A DNA stretch of 25,387 bases from contig CACZRA010000393.1 in assembly GCA_902783395.1 (NCBI GenBank), forward strand, positions 1 through 25,387, read 5' to 3'. The stretch comes from an uncultured Lachnospiraceae bacterium. GTDB lineage: Bacteria > Bacillota > Clostridia > Lachnospirales > Lachnospiraceae. Positions 7,682-14,374 of the stretch are shown here, one piece after another (within the stretch, counting starts at the first letter, position 1; each line of letters starts with the position of its first letter). The position numbers were made by a program, and so were the translations under genes. The notes beneath the pieces are model-generated. The model had not been told where the DNA came from. It saw nothing but the letters and a program-made list of their open reading frames with translations, and ran no database searches.

Positions 7682-8845
7682 TCAGGGGCTGCAGGTGATC
7701 GTGCCATCCTGATCCACGAGGATGCCATCAGAGATGCTTTCAACGTAGCTGAAGCCGGCCTCATCTATATCAGTACATGCGTTTACCGCAACGGTCGGAA
7801 TGATGCGATAGCTCGGAGCCGTGTTGTCCGGGATCGTCACCTCGACACATCCGCCTCCTCCGGATCCAATGCTTTTGTTGAAAATGAAATTTCCAAGACT
7901 GTAAAAAACCGGTTTTCCCTGATATATTTCCACAGGCTGCAGGCAATGGCTGTGCATGCCGATCACCGCGTCTGCTCCCGCATCAATAAAACTGTGGCCG
8001 TCATTCACTTGATAATCCGTAAGCTTTGTCGTGCTTTCAACACCCCAATGTACCATTACAAACAGTAGATCCACCTCCTGTTTTGCAGTCTCGATCGACC
8101 GTAACAGATCCGCTTCATCATAAAAACAGAATTCTCCGGGCTGGGAATTGGTCACGTTCCAATCCACAGAGGGGATGACATGGCTTGCAGCCAGAAATCC
8201 CAGTTTTCTTCCGTCGGAACAAGGCATGACGATCAGCTTTGAGGCCTCCTCCAATGAGTTTCCGGCACCGGTATACTCAATACCGGCACCTTCCAGTGTT
8301 GAAAAAGTATCCTGCAGGGCCGTCTTTCCGTAATCCAGCACATGATTATTCGCAAGCCCCGCGATATCAACACCCATATCTGTCAGCAGACTGACATAGG
8401 AAGGGTTTACCCGGAAAGTGAACTGTTTTTCCATGTTTTTCTCCCCGCGGTCGGAGAAGCAGAATTCATTATTGATCATCGTTATATCTGCATCATGCAG
8501 GATGGAGTACAATCTGTCACTGACAACTCCGTTTACTCCGTTGCCATCGTATTTTGCCTGAACCGGCGGGCTTAACTCCACATCTCCGGTAAAGACCAGC
8601 TTTGTGACAGCAGGGGGATCCGGAACTGTATTGCTGCTGACATTTTCTGTCATTTCCTGCCCGTCATCGGAAGCTCCCTGTATATCTTCCGTTGGATCCG
8701 GGTTGTTTATCCGGGTCATCGCAGGGGAATCTGTATCGGAAAGAGTGTTTTCTGATGTATCCGGGCCGGATCGGATGATAAAAAAGGCCGCAATACCAGT
8801 CAGGATGATAAAGGTAAAAACAGATGCGGCGATATATTTCTTCAT
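7682..8845 (-). CDS. CapA-family protein, membrane-anchored metallophosphatase-like (poly-gamma-glutamate synthesis type)
   Basis: The 387-residue protein begins with a single membrane anchor (residues 4-24). A Ser/Thr/Asp-rich external linker runs to about 80, followed by a CapA/PgsA domain. Seen in order are FTGDVELS (85-92), MINNEF (123-128), LANNHVLDYG (164-173), VMVHWGVE, IGMHSHCLQPVE and PVFYSLGNFIFN. These are the calcineurin-like metal-binding motifs of the CapA family. Family members include the poly-gamma-glutamate factor, but many solo homologues have unknown jobs, and no capB/capC is present. The start is at 8845 because AAAAGGAG precedes it. The frame stays open up to 8950, but only through a palindromic leader element. 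The domain would face the cell exterior. Confidence 0.88.
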   Translation of the reverse strand: MKKYIAASVFTFIILTGIAAFFIIRSGPDTSENTLSDTDSPAMTRINNPDPTEDIQGASDDGQEMTENVSSNTVPDPPAVTKLVFTGDVELSPPVQAKYDGNGVNGVVSDRLYSILHDADITMINNEFCFSDRGEKNMEKQFTFRVNPSYVSLLTDMGVDIAGLANNHVLDYGKTALQDTFSTLEGAGIEYTGAGNSLEEASKLIVMPCSDGRKLGFLAASHVIPSVDWNVTNSQPGEFCFYDEADLLRSIETAKQEVDLLFVMVHWGVESTTKLTDYQVNDGHSFIDAGADAVIGMHSHCLQPVEIYQGKPVFYSLGNFIFNKSIGSGGGGCVEVTIPDNTAPSYRIIPTVAVNACTDIDEAGFSYVESISDGILVDQDGTITCSP

Positions 8846-8870
8846 TATTCCTGCTCCTTTTCCATATGCT

Positions 8871-8967
8871 GATACAAACGCCAAAAGTCTAAATGGCGTT
8901 TGAACTTGTTCAAAAAGCCATTTGACTTTGGGCGTCCAACAACGAAGCAATTCGTTGTATCAAAGTC
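8871..8967. repeat. Palindromic, MITE- or leader-RNA-like element upstream of the CapA gene
   Basis: A nested set of inverted repeats spans this stretch. The outer arms are GATACAA (8871-8877) and TTGTATC (8955-8961). Inside are ACGCC/GGCGT (8878-8882 with 8931-8935), AAAGTC/GACTTT (8884-8889 with 8924-8929), AAATGGC/GCCATTT (8891-8897 with 8917-8923) and TTGAAC/GTTCAA at the tip. A separate hairpin ACAACGAA/TTCGTTGT (8939-8946 with 8951-8958) sits at the right. AAAGTC recurs at 8962-8967, so the middle GACTTT has two possible partners. It lies in the transcribed leader of the CapA gene, ending about 10-15 nt before its ribosome binding site. Confidence 0.75.
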
Positions 8968-8981
8968 CAATCTCTTTTATG

Positions 8982-8990
8982 AGTATAGCA
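8982..8990 (-). promoter_or_regulatory. Candidate extended -10 promoter for the CapA gene
   Basis: On the minus strand TATACT (8982-8987) is preceded by TGC (8988-8990), an extended -10. No good -35 is seen. Transcription would start near 8975 and run through the palindromic element. Confidence 0.4.
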
Positions 8991-9032
8991 TATAAATACG
9001 TGAAAAGATGCTCTCAGACAGGGGTTAGCTTA

Positions 9033-9041
9033 TGATATAAT
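9033..9041 (+). promoter_or_regulatory. Candidate extended -10 promoter for the aldo/keto reductase operon
   Basis: TATAAT (9036-9041) is preceded by TGA, an extended -10. The -35 region is weak. It is divergent from the CapA-gene promoter. Confidence 0.42.
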
Positions 9042-9092
9042 AATTTTTGGTACAGGAGACAGGAAAGCTATCGGGAAAACAGGAGGACGGAC

Positions 9093-10232
9093 ATGATTTA
9101 CACCGATTTTCAGGGGATAAAACTTTCAGCTTTGGGCATGGGAAACATGAGACTGCCTGTGATAGGCGGAAATGACGGGAATATCAATGTGGATAAGGCG
9201 CGGGAGATGATCGCGTACTGTATGGATAACGGCGTCAACTATTATGATACGGCTTATGGATATCATGGCGGTAATTCAGAAACGGTGGTGGGTGAACTGC
9301 TTCAAAACTACCCGAGGGACAGCTTTTATCTCGCATCCAAGTTCCCGGGATATGATCTTTCAAACATGCCGAAGGTTAAGGAGATCTTTGAAGAGCAGCT
9401 TAAAAAGTGCCGCGTGGACTGTTTTGATTTCTACATGTTCCATAACGTCTGCGAGATGAACATCAATCAGTATCTTGATCCGCAATATGGGATCTTTGAG
9501 TATCTTATGGAGCAGAAGAAAAACGGAAGGATCAGGCACCTTGGTTTCTCAGCACACGGAGATATTGACTGCATGATAAGATTCCTGGAGGCATACGGCA
9601 AGGATATGGAATTCTGCCAGATCGAGTTCAATTATTTCGATTATCAGTTTCAGAATGCCAAGGGTAAGGTGGAACTGCTTGATAAGTGGAATATCCCCGT
9701 GTGGGTCATGGAGCCTGTAAGGGGCGGACAGCTTGCAGCACTTTCAGATGACTACGCAGCAAAGCTGAAAGCCTTAAGGCCTGATGAAGACATACCGGCA
9801 TGGGCTTTCAGATTTATCCAGAACTTTCCGAGCGTGAAGGTCACTCTGTCGGGAATGTCTGATCTGGATCAGGTCAAAGCGAATATCAAAACCTATGAGG
9901 AAAGCAAACCGCTTGATGATGAGGAGATGAAGCAGGTCCTTGAGATCGCCTCCGATATGATCGGCAAGACGACTGTCCCATGTACAGGCTGTCATTATTG
10001 TGTATCCAAGTGTCCTAAGAAACTGGATATTCCATTCCTTCTGAAACTGTACAATGAAGCAATGATAGCAGGATCGGGAGATTTTATCGCACCGATGGCA
10101 CTCGCATCGGTTGATGCTGACAAACAGCCCGAGTGCTGTATTAACTGCCACAGCTGTGAGCAGGTATGTCCGCAGACGATCCACATCCCGGAAGAACTGA
10201 AGAAGTTTGCGATCAAGATGGGAAGGGCATAA
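9093..10232 (+). CDS. Aldo/keto reductase with C-terminal ferredoxin (2 x 4Fe-4S) domain
   Basis: The 379-residue protein is an aldo/keto reductase barrel with a ferredoxin-like tail. The catalytic tetrad is visible as Asp52 and Tyr57 (YDTAYGYH; Tyr55 is the alternative), Lys83 (ASKFPG) and His117 (YMFHNV). Near the C-terminus are two cluster motifs, CTGCHYCVSKCP (Cys297, 300, 303, 307) and CCINCHSCEQVCP (Cys349, 352, 355, 359). This is the common anaerobe type annotated as an oxidoreductase of the aldo/keto reductase family. It may exchange electrons between ferredoxin-like clusters and a carbonyl substrate, which is unidentified. GGAGG precedes the ATG. The alcohol dehydrogenase gene begins 20 bp after the stop, so the two form an operon. 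Confidence 0.93.
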   Translation: MIYTDFQGIKLSALGMGNMRLPVIGGNDGNINVDKAREMIAYCMDNGVNYYDTAYGYHGGNSETVVGELLQNYPRDSFYLASKFPGYDLSNMPKVKEIFEEQLKKCRVDCFDFYMFHNVCEMNINQYLDPQYGIFEYLMEQKKNGRIRHLGFSAHGDIDCMIRFLEAYGKDMEFCQIEFNYFDYQFQNAKGKVELLDKWNIPVWVMEPVRGGQLAALSDDYAAKLKALRPDEDIPAWAFRFIQNFPSVKVTLSGMSDLDQVKANIKTYEESKPLDDEEMKQVLEIASDMIGKTTVPCTGCHYCVSKCPKKLDIPFLLKLYNEAMIAGSGDFIAPMALASVDADKQPECCINCHSCEQVCPQTIHIPEELKKFAIKMGRA

Positions 10233-10252
10233 AGCGAAAGGAGACCGGACTG

Positions 10253-11431
10253 ATGTTTGATTTTAACTATTTCACCCCTACTAAGGTTGTATTCGGGAAG
10301 AACACGGAGAGCCGCGTAGCGGATCTTATAAAGGAATTCGGCGGGGAGAAGATACTGATCCATTATGGCGGAGGGAGTGTTGTCCGCTCAGGTCTCTTAA
10401 AACGCGTGACGGATACCCTCGATTCGGCCGGAATAGGCTATGTGACGTTGGGAGGGGCTGTGCCCAACCCGCGTCTGGGTCTTGTGTATGAGGGCATAGA
10501 GCTTTGTAAGAAAGAAAAGGTTGATTTTCTGCTTGCTGTGGGAGGCGGAAGTGCCATAGATTCAGCCAAGGCTATCGGCTACGGCGTGGCAAACGGGGGC
10601 GACGTGTGGGATTTTTATGATTATAAACGAAAGGCTGAGGGCTGCCTTCCCCTCGGGGTCATTCTTACTATTGCGGCGACAGGAAGCGAGATGAGTGATT
10701 CTTCCGTTATCACAAAGGAAGACGGTCTTGTAAAACGCGGCTACAGTTCTGATCACGGCCGCCCGAGATTTGCGATCATGAACCCTGAGCTTACCATGAC
10801 TCTGCCTGATTATCAGACAGCCTGCGGATGTACCGATATAATGATGCATACCATGGAGAGGTACTTCAGCAACGGCGGAAACATGGAGATCACTGATGCT
10901 CTGGCAGAGGGACTCCTGCGTACTGTAAAGAAGAATGCGCTGATCCTCCATGATGATCCGAAAAACTATGATGCCCGTGCCGAGATCATGTGGGCAGGGA
11001 GTCTGTCACATAACGGTCTTACGGGATGCGGAAATGACGGCGGAGACTGGATGACCCATAAGCTTGAGCATGAGCTCGGAGGCCTGTATGATGTTGCCCA
11101 CGGTGCGGGGCTTGCAGCCATCTGGGGCAGTTGGGCAAGATATGTATTTAAGGACTGTCTTGCCAGATTCAGGAAGTTCGCGATCAATGTAATGGACGTA
11201 GAGGATCACGGAAGCGATGAAGAGATCGCGCTTTCCGGCATAGAGGCAATGGAGGAATTCTACAGGAGTATAGAAATGCCGATCAATCTTCGTGAACTGG
11301 GTGTTGAGCCTGCCGAGGAAGAACTTGCGCTGATGGCAAAGAAATGCGCTGTCGGTGTGGGTGGAGAAAAGGGCTCGGCCAAGGTGCTTGACGAAAAGGC
11401 AATGCTTGCCATCTACCGTGCGAGCATGTGA
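10253..11431 (+). CDS. Iron-containing alcohol dehydrogenase (butanol dehydrogenase / YqhD-like)
   Basis: From the ATG at 10253 the protein has 392 residues. It starts MFDFNYFTPTKVVFGKN, the standard N-terminus of the BDH/YqhD branch of group III alcohol dehydrogenases. The nucleotide-binding GGGSAIDSAKAI lies at 97-108. The metal ligands fit Asp195, His199, His269 and His283, with the 14-residue gap between the last two found in YqhD. It should reduce aldehydes to alcohols with NAD(P)H. An earlier in-frame start at 10166 would overlap the aldo/keto reductase gene. AAAGGAG lies just before 10253, so the short form is preferred. It is the second gene of the redox operon and may share the substrate pool of the first. 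Confidence 0.93.
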   Translation: MFDFNYFTPTKVVFGKNTESRVADLIKEFGGEKILIHYGGGSVVRSGLLKRVTDTLDSAGIGYVTLGGAVPNPRLGLVYEGIELCKKEKVDFLLAVGGGSAIDSAKAIGYGVANGGDVWDFYDYKRKAEGCLPLGVILTIAATGSEMSDSSVITKEDGLVKRGYSSDHGRPRFAIMNPELTMTLPDYQTACGCTDIMMHTMERYFSNGGNMEITDALAEGLLRTVKKNALILHDDPKNYDARAEIMWAGSLSHNGLTGCGNDGGDWMTHKLEHELGGLYDVAHGAGLAAIWGSWARYVFKDCLARFRKFAINVMDVEDHGSDEEIALSGIEAMEEFYRSIEMPINLRELGVEPAEEELALMAKKCAVGVGGEKGSAKVLDEKAMLAIYRASM

Positions 11432-11501
11432 TCCCGTCGTAAGCGCGCTGCCAGGGTCATACCGGCTAAATCATAAACATACGGCAGCGGGGCAGCTAAT
11501 G

Positions 11502-11951
11502 TCAGATATGCTTCATTGTCTCAAGAGGCTGTTCGTCAAACTGCATGAGAAGTTCCTGTGTGTCGGCAACGTCTAATTGTTCGTTCAGGGCAAATATCAG
11601 GATGGCGTCACGTTTTTTGCGCGAATAAAGAACAGGTTCCCCTGCTGCCCTGAGCGCCCGTTGTGTCTCGTGAAGATCAAGCCCGGCGGCCATGCAGAAT
11701 AATACTACCTTGTCCCTTCCGGGGCTTCTTGTGCCTTTCAGCAGCTGATAGCCGTAACTCCGTTCTATGCCGGCACGCCTTATGAGAGCAGCTTTTTCAA
11801 CGCTTTTTGTCTGCGGGAGGGAATTGTAGTACTCCTGAAAGCTGTCGTATACAGGCATCTCTCCGATATCATCAACATATTTCTGCAGCTCATCGGGGCG
11901 GTCTATCCGGCAGAGTACGTCTGTAAGCTTTTCCGTGGTATCCCTGTCCAC
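11502..11951 (-). CDS. Small helix-turn-helix protein paired with the divergent Ser/Thr kinase (GTG start)
   Basis: I place the start at a GTG at 11951 because GGAGG lies 5 nt upstream; the longer ATG form (to 12044) would overlap the kinase start. The protein is 149 residues. A lambda-repressor-like HTH appears at about 52-104: KAALIRRAGIERSYGYQLLKG, then RSPGRDKVVLFCMAAGLDLHETQRALRAAG. A conserved-looking tail follows, LYSRKKRDAILIFALN (109-123), then a short acidic end. Proteins of this kind recur next to kinase-like genes in Clostridia, to my recollection. Whether it binds DNA, or is a substrate of the kinase, is not known. A 6-bp inverted repeat (GAGGCA at 11968-11973, TGCCTC at 11979-11984) sits just upstream of its ribosome binding site. 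Confidence 0.72.
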   Translation of the reverse strand: MDRDTTEKLTDVLCRIDRPDELQKYVDDIGEMPVYDSFQEYYNSLPQTKSVEKAALIRRAGIERSYGYQLLKGTRSPGRDKVVLFCMAAGLDLHETQRALRAAGEPVLYSRKKRDAILIFALNEQLDVADTQELLMQFDEQPLETMKHI

Positions 11952-12006
11952 GCGGGCCTCCTTTCCTGAGGCAGCATATGCCTCTTCCTCATATCCTTTC
12001 GCAGCG

Positions 12007-12035
12007 TTGACATGCCGGACACTCGTAAATAGAAT
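12007..12035 (+). promoter_or_regulatory. Strong promoter giving a probable leaderless kinase mRNA
   Basis: A perfect -35 TTGACA (12007-12012) and TAGAAT (12030-12035) are exactly 17 bp apart. Only 7 nt separate the -10 box from the kinase ATG at 12043, so transcription should begin at or within a base or two of the start codon. No ribosome binding site is present. Confidence 0.72.
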
Positions 12036-12042
12036 AATAGCC

Positions 12043-13599
12043 ATGACTGACGACCTGAAAACAAAATGCGAAAAGACATTTTATTCGGAATTATACCATT
12101 TTGAAGAGACTTCGCAAGGACTTCTCATAGATGAGACTACCGGACATATCTATCTTAAGAAGACCCTTGATACATATGACAAGGATGTCTACGGGTGGCT
12201 TATCTCCAACCGTAACCTGCATATCCCTGCCATACACAGCTGCCGGGAAGAGAACGGGAAACTCATTGTGCTGGAGGAGTATATACAGGGAGAGACGCTG
12301 GAAACTCTTTTAGCCTCCGGAACCTTAAGTGAATCCGAGAGGATCCGTATCATCCTGGATGTCTGTGACGCGCTTAGCTTTCTTCACAGTGCCGAAAGTC
12401 CTATCATCCACCGTGACATCAAACCGTCAAATATCATGATCACAGGCGACGGCGTAGTCAAGCTCATAGATTATGATGCCGCAAAGGTTTTTCATCAGGG
12501 AAAGCAAGAAGACACTACGCTGATCGGTACAGTCGGGCGTGCTGCGCCTGAGCAGTATGGCTTTGCTCAATCCGATGCGCGAACGGATGTATATTCCATG
12601 GGGCTTCTTATACGGGAAATGTTCCCGGATGACAGACGTTTTTTCGCTGTCATATCCAGGGCGACCGTCATGGATCCCAAGGACAGATATCAGACGATCG
12701 CAGAGCTTAAGACCGCAGTGTGTAACGCCGTATCCAGGCCTGCCGGAAGGAAGAGCCGCGCGTGGGTGATCATCCTTGTTTTGGCAGCTGTATTTATCCT
12801 GTGCCTCGCGGCATTCTTTACCGGGCTGCAGTCCGGGCGCGGCAGGGGATATGACATGACAGAAGCTGCAGCGGAGTCCGTAAATGAAGGTGCAGGTGAA
12901 ACCGTGATGCCGCAGGAGCCCGAATATGAGGATACAGGTGAAGATGTGATCACGCAGGAGTCCGTACATGAAGATACAGGTGAAAGTGATATGTATCAGG
13001 AAACGGGGGAGTACACGGAAGACAGCGGGCCGGTCATAGAGGAGACATGCTGGTATATCAGCGAATCTTATGATAACGACTATATTCATACCGGAGTTGT
13101 GCTTGGAAATAGGAATGAGAGAGAGAAGATGGTATCTCCTAAAGTAAGGATCACTGCCAGGGATAAAAGCGGAATAATACTCGGGACTGAAGAGTTAGGC
13201 GGAGGGTCTATAAAGCCGGGTGACCATATAGCTCTTTCAGGACTCATTTCGATTTCGGACTATGGTTCGGCAGATGATGTGAGCGTTGATTTTTCGATCG
13301 CGTCCTGGGAGACTGAGGCGGATAACGATGGGGCAAGGAGTACGGATTTTATTGTGGAGAGGATATCGGATAAACCTAATGAACTTTTTCCAAAGGTGAC
13401 CGGAGAGATAACCTCCGAATATAAGGAGAAAACAGATATATCCGTTTCTGCATTATTGAGAAATGATGGAAAGCTTGTGGCTTGTGAGGGCGAATATCTT
13501 CAAGACCTTAATCCGGGCGTACCTACGGCTTTTGAGGTCACTCTTCCTTCAACCGCTCCGGAGCATGATTCGGTAGAGATAATGGTAAAGGCGTGGTAA
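12043..13599 (+). CDS. Transmembrane Hanks-type Ser/Thr protein kinase with extracytoplasmic C-terminal domain
   Basis: The 518-residue protein has an N-terminal kinase domain (about 15-225). It includes IYLKK (candidate ATP Lys39/Lys40), the catalytic loop HRDIKPSN (Asp125, Lys127, Asn130), DYD in place of DFG (Asp143), APE (168-170) and DVYSMG. The usual Gly-rich loop is not obvious. One membrane helix lies at about 240-261. An acidic linker made of three 14-residue repeats (278-319) follows, then a beta-rich outer domain (about 335-518) resembling FxLYD-type modules. There are no PASTA repeats. This suggests a receptor kinase whose outer domain senses something at the envelope. The start at ATG 12043 is chosen from the promoter position; an upstream GTG at 11935 lies before the promoter. 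It is divergent from the HTH protein. Confidence 0.9.
   Translation: MTDDLKTKCEKTFYSELYHFEETSQGLLIDETTGHIYLKKTLDTYDKDVYGWLISNRNLHIPAIHSCREENGKLIVLEEYIQGETLETLLASGTLSESERIRIILDVCDALSFLHSAESPIIHRDIKPSNIMITGDGVVKLIDYDAAKVFHQGKQEDTTLIGTVGRAAPEQYGFAQSDARTDVYSMGLLIREMFPDDRRFFAVISRATVMDPKDRYQTIAELKTAVCNAVSRPAGRKSRAWVIILVLAAVFILCLAAFFTGLQSGRGRGYDMTEAAAESVNEGAGETVMPQEPEYEDTGEDVITQESVHEDTGESDMYQETGEYTEDSGPVIEETCWYISESYDNDYIHTGVVLGNRNEREKMVSPKVRITARDKSGIILGTEELGGGSIKPGDHIALSGLISISDYGSADDVSVDFSIASWETEADNDGARSTDFIVERISDKPNELFPKVTGEITSEYKEKTDISVSALLRNDGKLVACEGEYLQDLNPGVPTAFEVTLPSTAPEHDSVEIMVKAW
12874..12999 (+). repeat. Three tandem 42-bp repeats inside the kinase gene
   Basis: Three consecutive 42-bp units encode 14-residue repeats. 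They begin ESVNEGAGETVMPQ, EPEYEDTGEDVITQ and ESVHEDTGESDMYQ. The second and third share the DNA core GATACAGGTGAA, showing recent duplication. They form the acidic linker just outside the membrane helix. Confidence 0.8.
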
Positions 13600-13624
13600 A
13601 GGCTTATTATCTCAAAAGGATATC

Positions 13625-13653
13625 TTGACATATAGTCCCTCCCAGTATATATT
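13625..13653 (+). promoter_or_regulatory. Copper-operon promoter (deoC-copA-csoR)
   Basis: A perfect -35 TTGACA (13625-13630) and -10 TATATT (13648-13653) are separated by 17 bp. The spacer is almost entirely filled by a CsoR-type operator. Transcription should start near 13660, giving a leader of about 58 nt to deoC. Confidence 0.85.
13632..13648 (+). promoter_or_regulatory. CsoR-type operator 1, within the promoter spacer
   Basis: ATAGTCCCTCCCAGTAT is a C-tract flanked by ATA/TAT, the form expected for CsoR/RcnR-family operators. It lies between the -35 and -10 boxes, where bound repressor would block RNA polymerase. An inverted second copy lies 26 bp downstream (centre to centre). The adjacent operon encodes CsoR, supporting autoregulation. 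Confidence 0.75.
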
Positions 13654-13657
13654 TCAA

Positions 13658-13674
13658 ATAGTAGGGGGGACTAT
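13658..13674 (-). promoter_or_regulatory. CsoR-type operator 2, over the transcription start
   Basis: Read on the minus strand the site is ATAGTCCCCCCTACTAT, matching operator 1 at 14 of 17 positions. It covers the predicted transcription start. The two sites together also form an 11-bp stem (one G-U pair) in RNA or cruciform DNA, but only as a consequence of their inverted arrangement. Confidence 0.7.
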
Positions 13675-13717
13675 TTATTGTACCGGTTTAACTGTGAAAA
13701 AAGGGAGGTTATATTAT

Positions 13718-14368
13718 ATGGAACTGAAAGAAATATTGAAAATGGTCGATCATACACTTCTCACTCCGGGATGCACATGGGATGAGATCAAAGAGATATG
13801 TGACGACGGTATGAAGTACCATACTGCTTCTGTATGCATCCCTCCACATTACGTTAAGAAGGCTCGTGAGTATATGGGTCCGGATATGCCTGTCACCACA
13901 GTGATCGGGTTTCCTAACGGAAACACAACAACTGCAGTCAAGGTCTTTGAGACAAGGGACGCTCTTGCAAACGGAGCGACGGAGATTGATATGGTCATAA
14001 ATATCGGTGAACTGAAGGCAGGGAATTATGAATATGTCCTTAATGAGATCAAAGAGCTGAAGGAAGCATGCGGCGGCCATATACTGAAGGTTATCATCGA
14101 GTGCTGCCTTCTTACGGAAGAGGAAAAGATCAGGATGTGCGGGATAGTAACAGAATCGGGGGCTGAATATATCAAGACATCTACCGGATTCTCGACCGGC
14201 GGAGCAACCTTCGAAGATGTAGAACTCCTTGCGAAGCACTGCGGACCGGATATCAGGATCAAAGCAGCGGGGGGTATCGCTTCTGTTGAAGATGCCGAGA
14301 AGTTTATTGAACTTGGGGCACACAGACTCGGGACAAGCAGACTGGTCAGGATAGCCGGTAATATGTGA
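13718..14368 (+). CDS. deoC: Deoxyribose-phosphate aldolase
   Basis: The 216-residue protein is a complete class I DERA. The Schiff-base lysine is Lys153 in KTSTGFSTGGAT. The supporting Asp91 (EIDMV) and Lys182 (IKAAGG) match the E. coli Asp102 and Lys201 positions. It splits 2-deoxyribose-5-phosphate into acetaldehyde and glyceraldehyde-3-phosphate in the cytoplasm. The start is the ATG at 13718, with GGGAGG 9 nt upstream; the frame runs back to 13625 only through the promoter. No deoxynucleoside catabolism genes (deoB, pdp, nupC) are adjacent. Instead deoC leads a copper-responsive operon, 6 bp before copA, which is unexpected. Confidence 0.96.
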   Translation: MELKEILKMVDHTLLTPGCTWDEIKEICDDGMKYHTASVCIPPHYVKKAREYMGPDMPVTTVIGFPNGNTTTAVKVFETRDALANGATEIDMVINIGELKAGNYEYVLNEIKELKEACGGHILKVIIECCLLTEEEKIRMCGIVTESGAEYIKTSTGFSTGGATFEDVELLAKHCGPDIRIKAAGGIASVEDAEKFIELGAHRLGTSRLVRIAGNM

Positions 14369-14374
14369 CATCAT

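Noticed and set aside
8846..8950. N-terminal extension of the CapA protein
   Set aside because: The frame is open only by chance through the palindromic element; AAAAGGAG and a normal membrane anchor support the start at 8845.
10166..10252. N-terminal extension of the iron alcohol dehydrogenase
   Set aside because: It overlaps the aldo/keto reductase gene in another frame; the family N-terminus and ribosome binding site are at 10253.
11432..11501. CGCTGCC/GGCAGCG inverted repeat between convergent genes as a terminator
   Set aside because: The loop is about 30 nt and there is no T-tract, so it is too weak to call.
11935..12042. Longer kinase ORF from a GTG at 11935
   Set aside because: It would place the start upstream of the consensus promoter, and the extra residues do not look like kinase sequence.
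11952..12044. 180-residue form of the HTH protein from the ATG at 12044
   Set aside because: The GTG at 11951 has a strong GGAGG at the right distance, and the extra N-terminal residues translate the kinase promoter region.
12427..13089. 220-codon ORF antisense to the kinase gene
   Set aside because: It is a shadow of the kinase frame, and its repeats only mirror the 42-bp tandem units.
13634..13674. Hairpin read as an RNA terminator or riboswitch upstream of deoC
   Set aside because: The stem is explained by two inverted CsoR sites, half of it is upstream of the predicted transcription start, and no T-tract follows.
13625..13717. N-terminal extension of deoC from a TTG at 13625
   Set aside because: The TTG is the -35 box, and the standard DERA N-terminus begins at 13718 with a good ribosome binding site.
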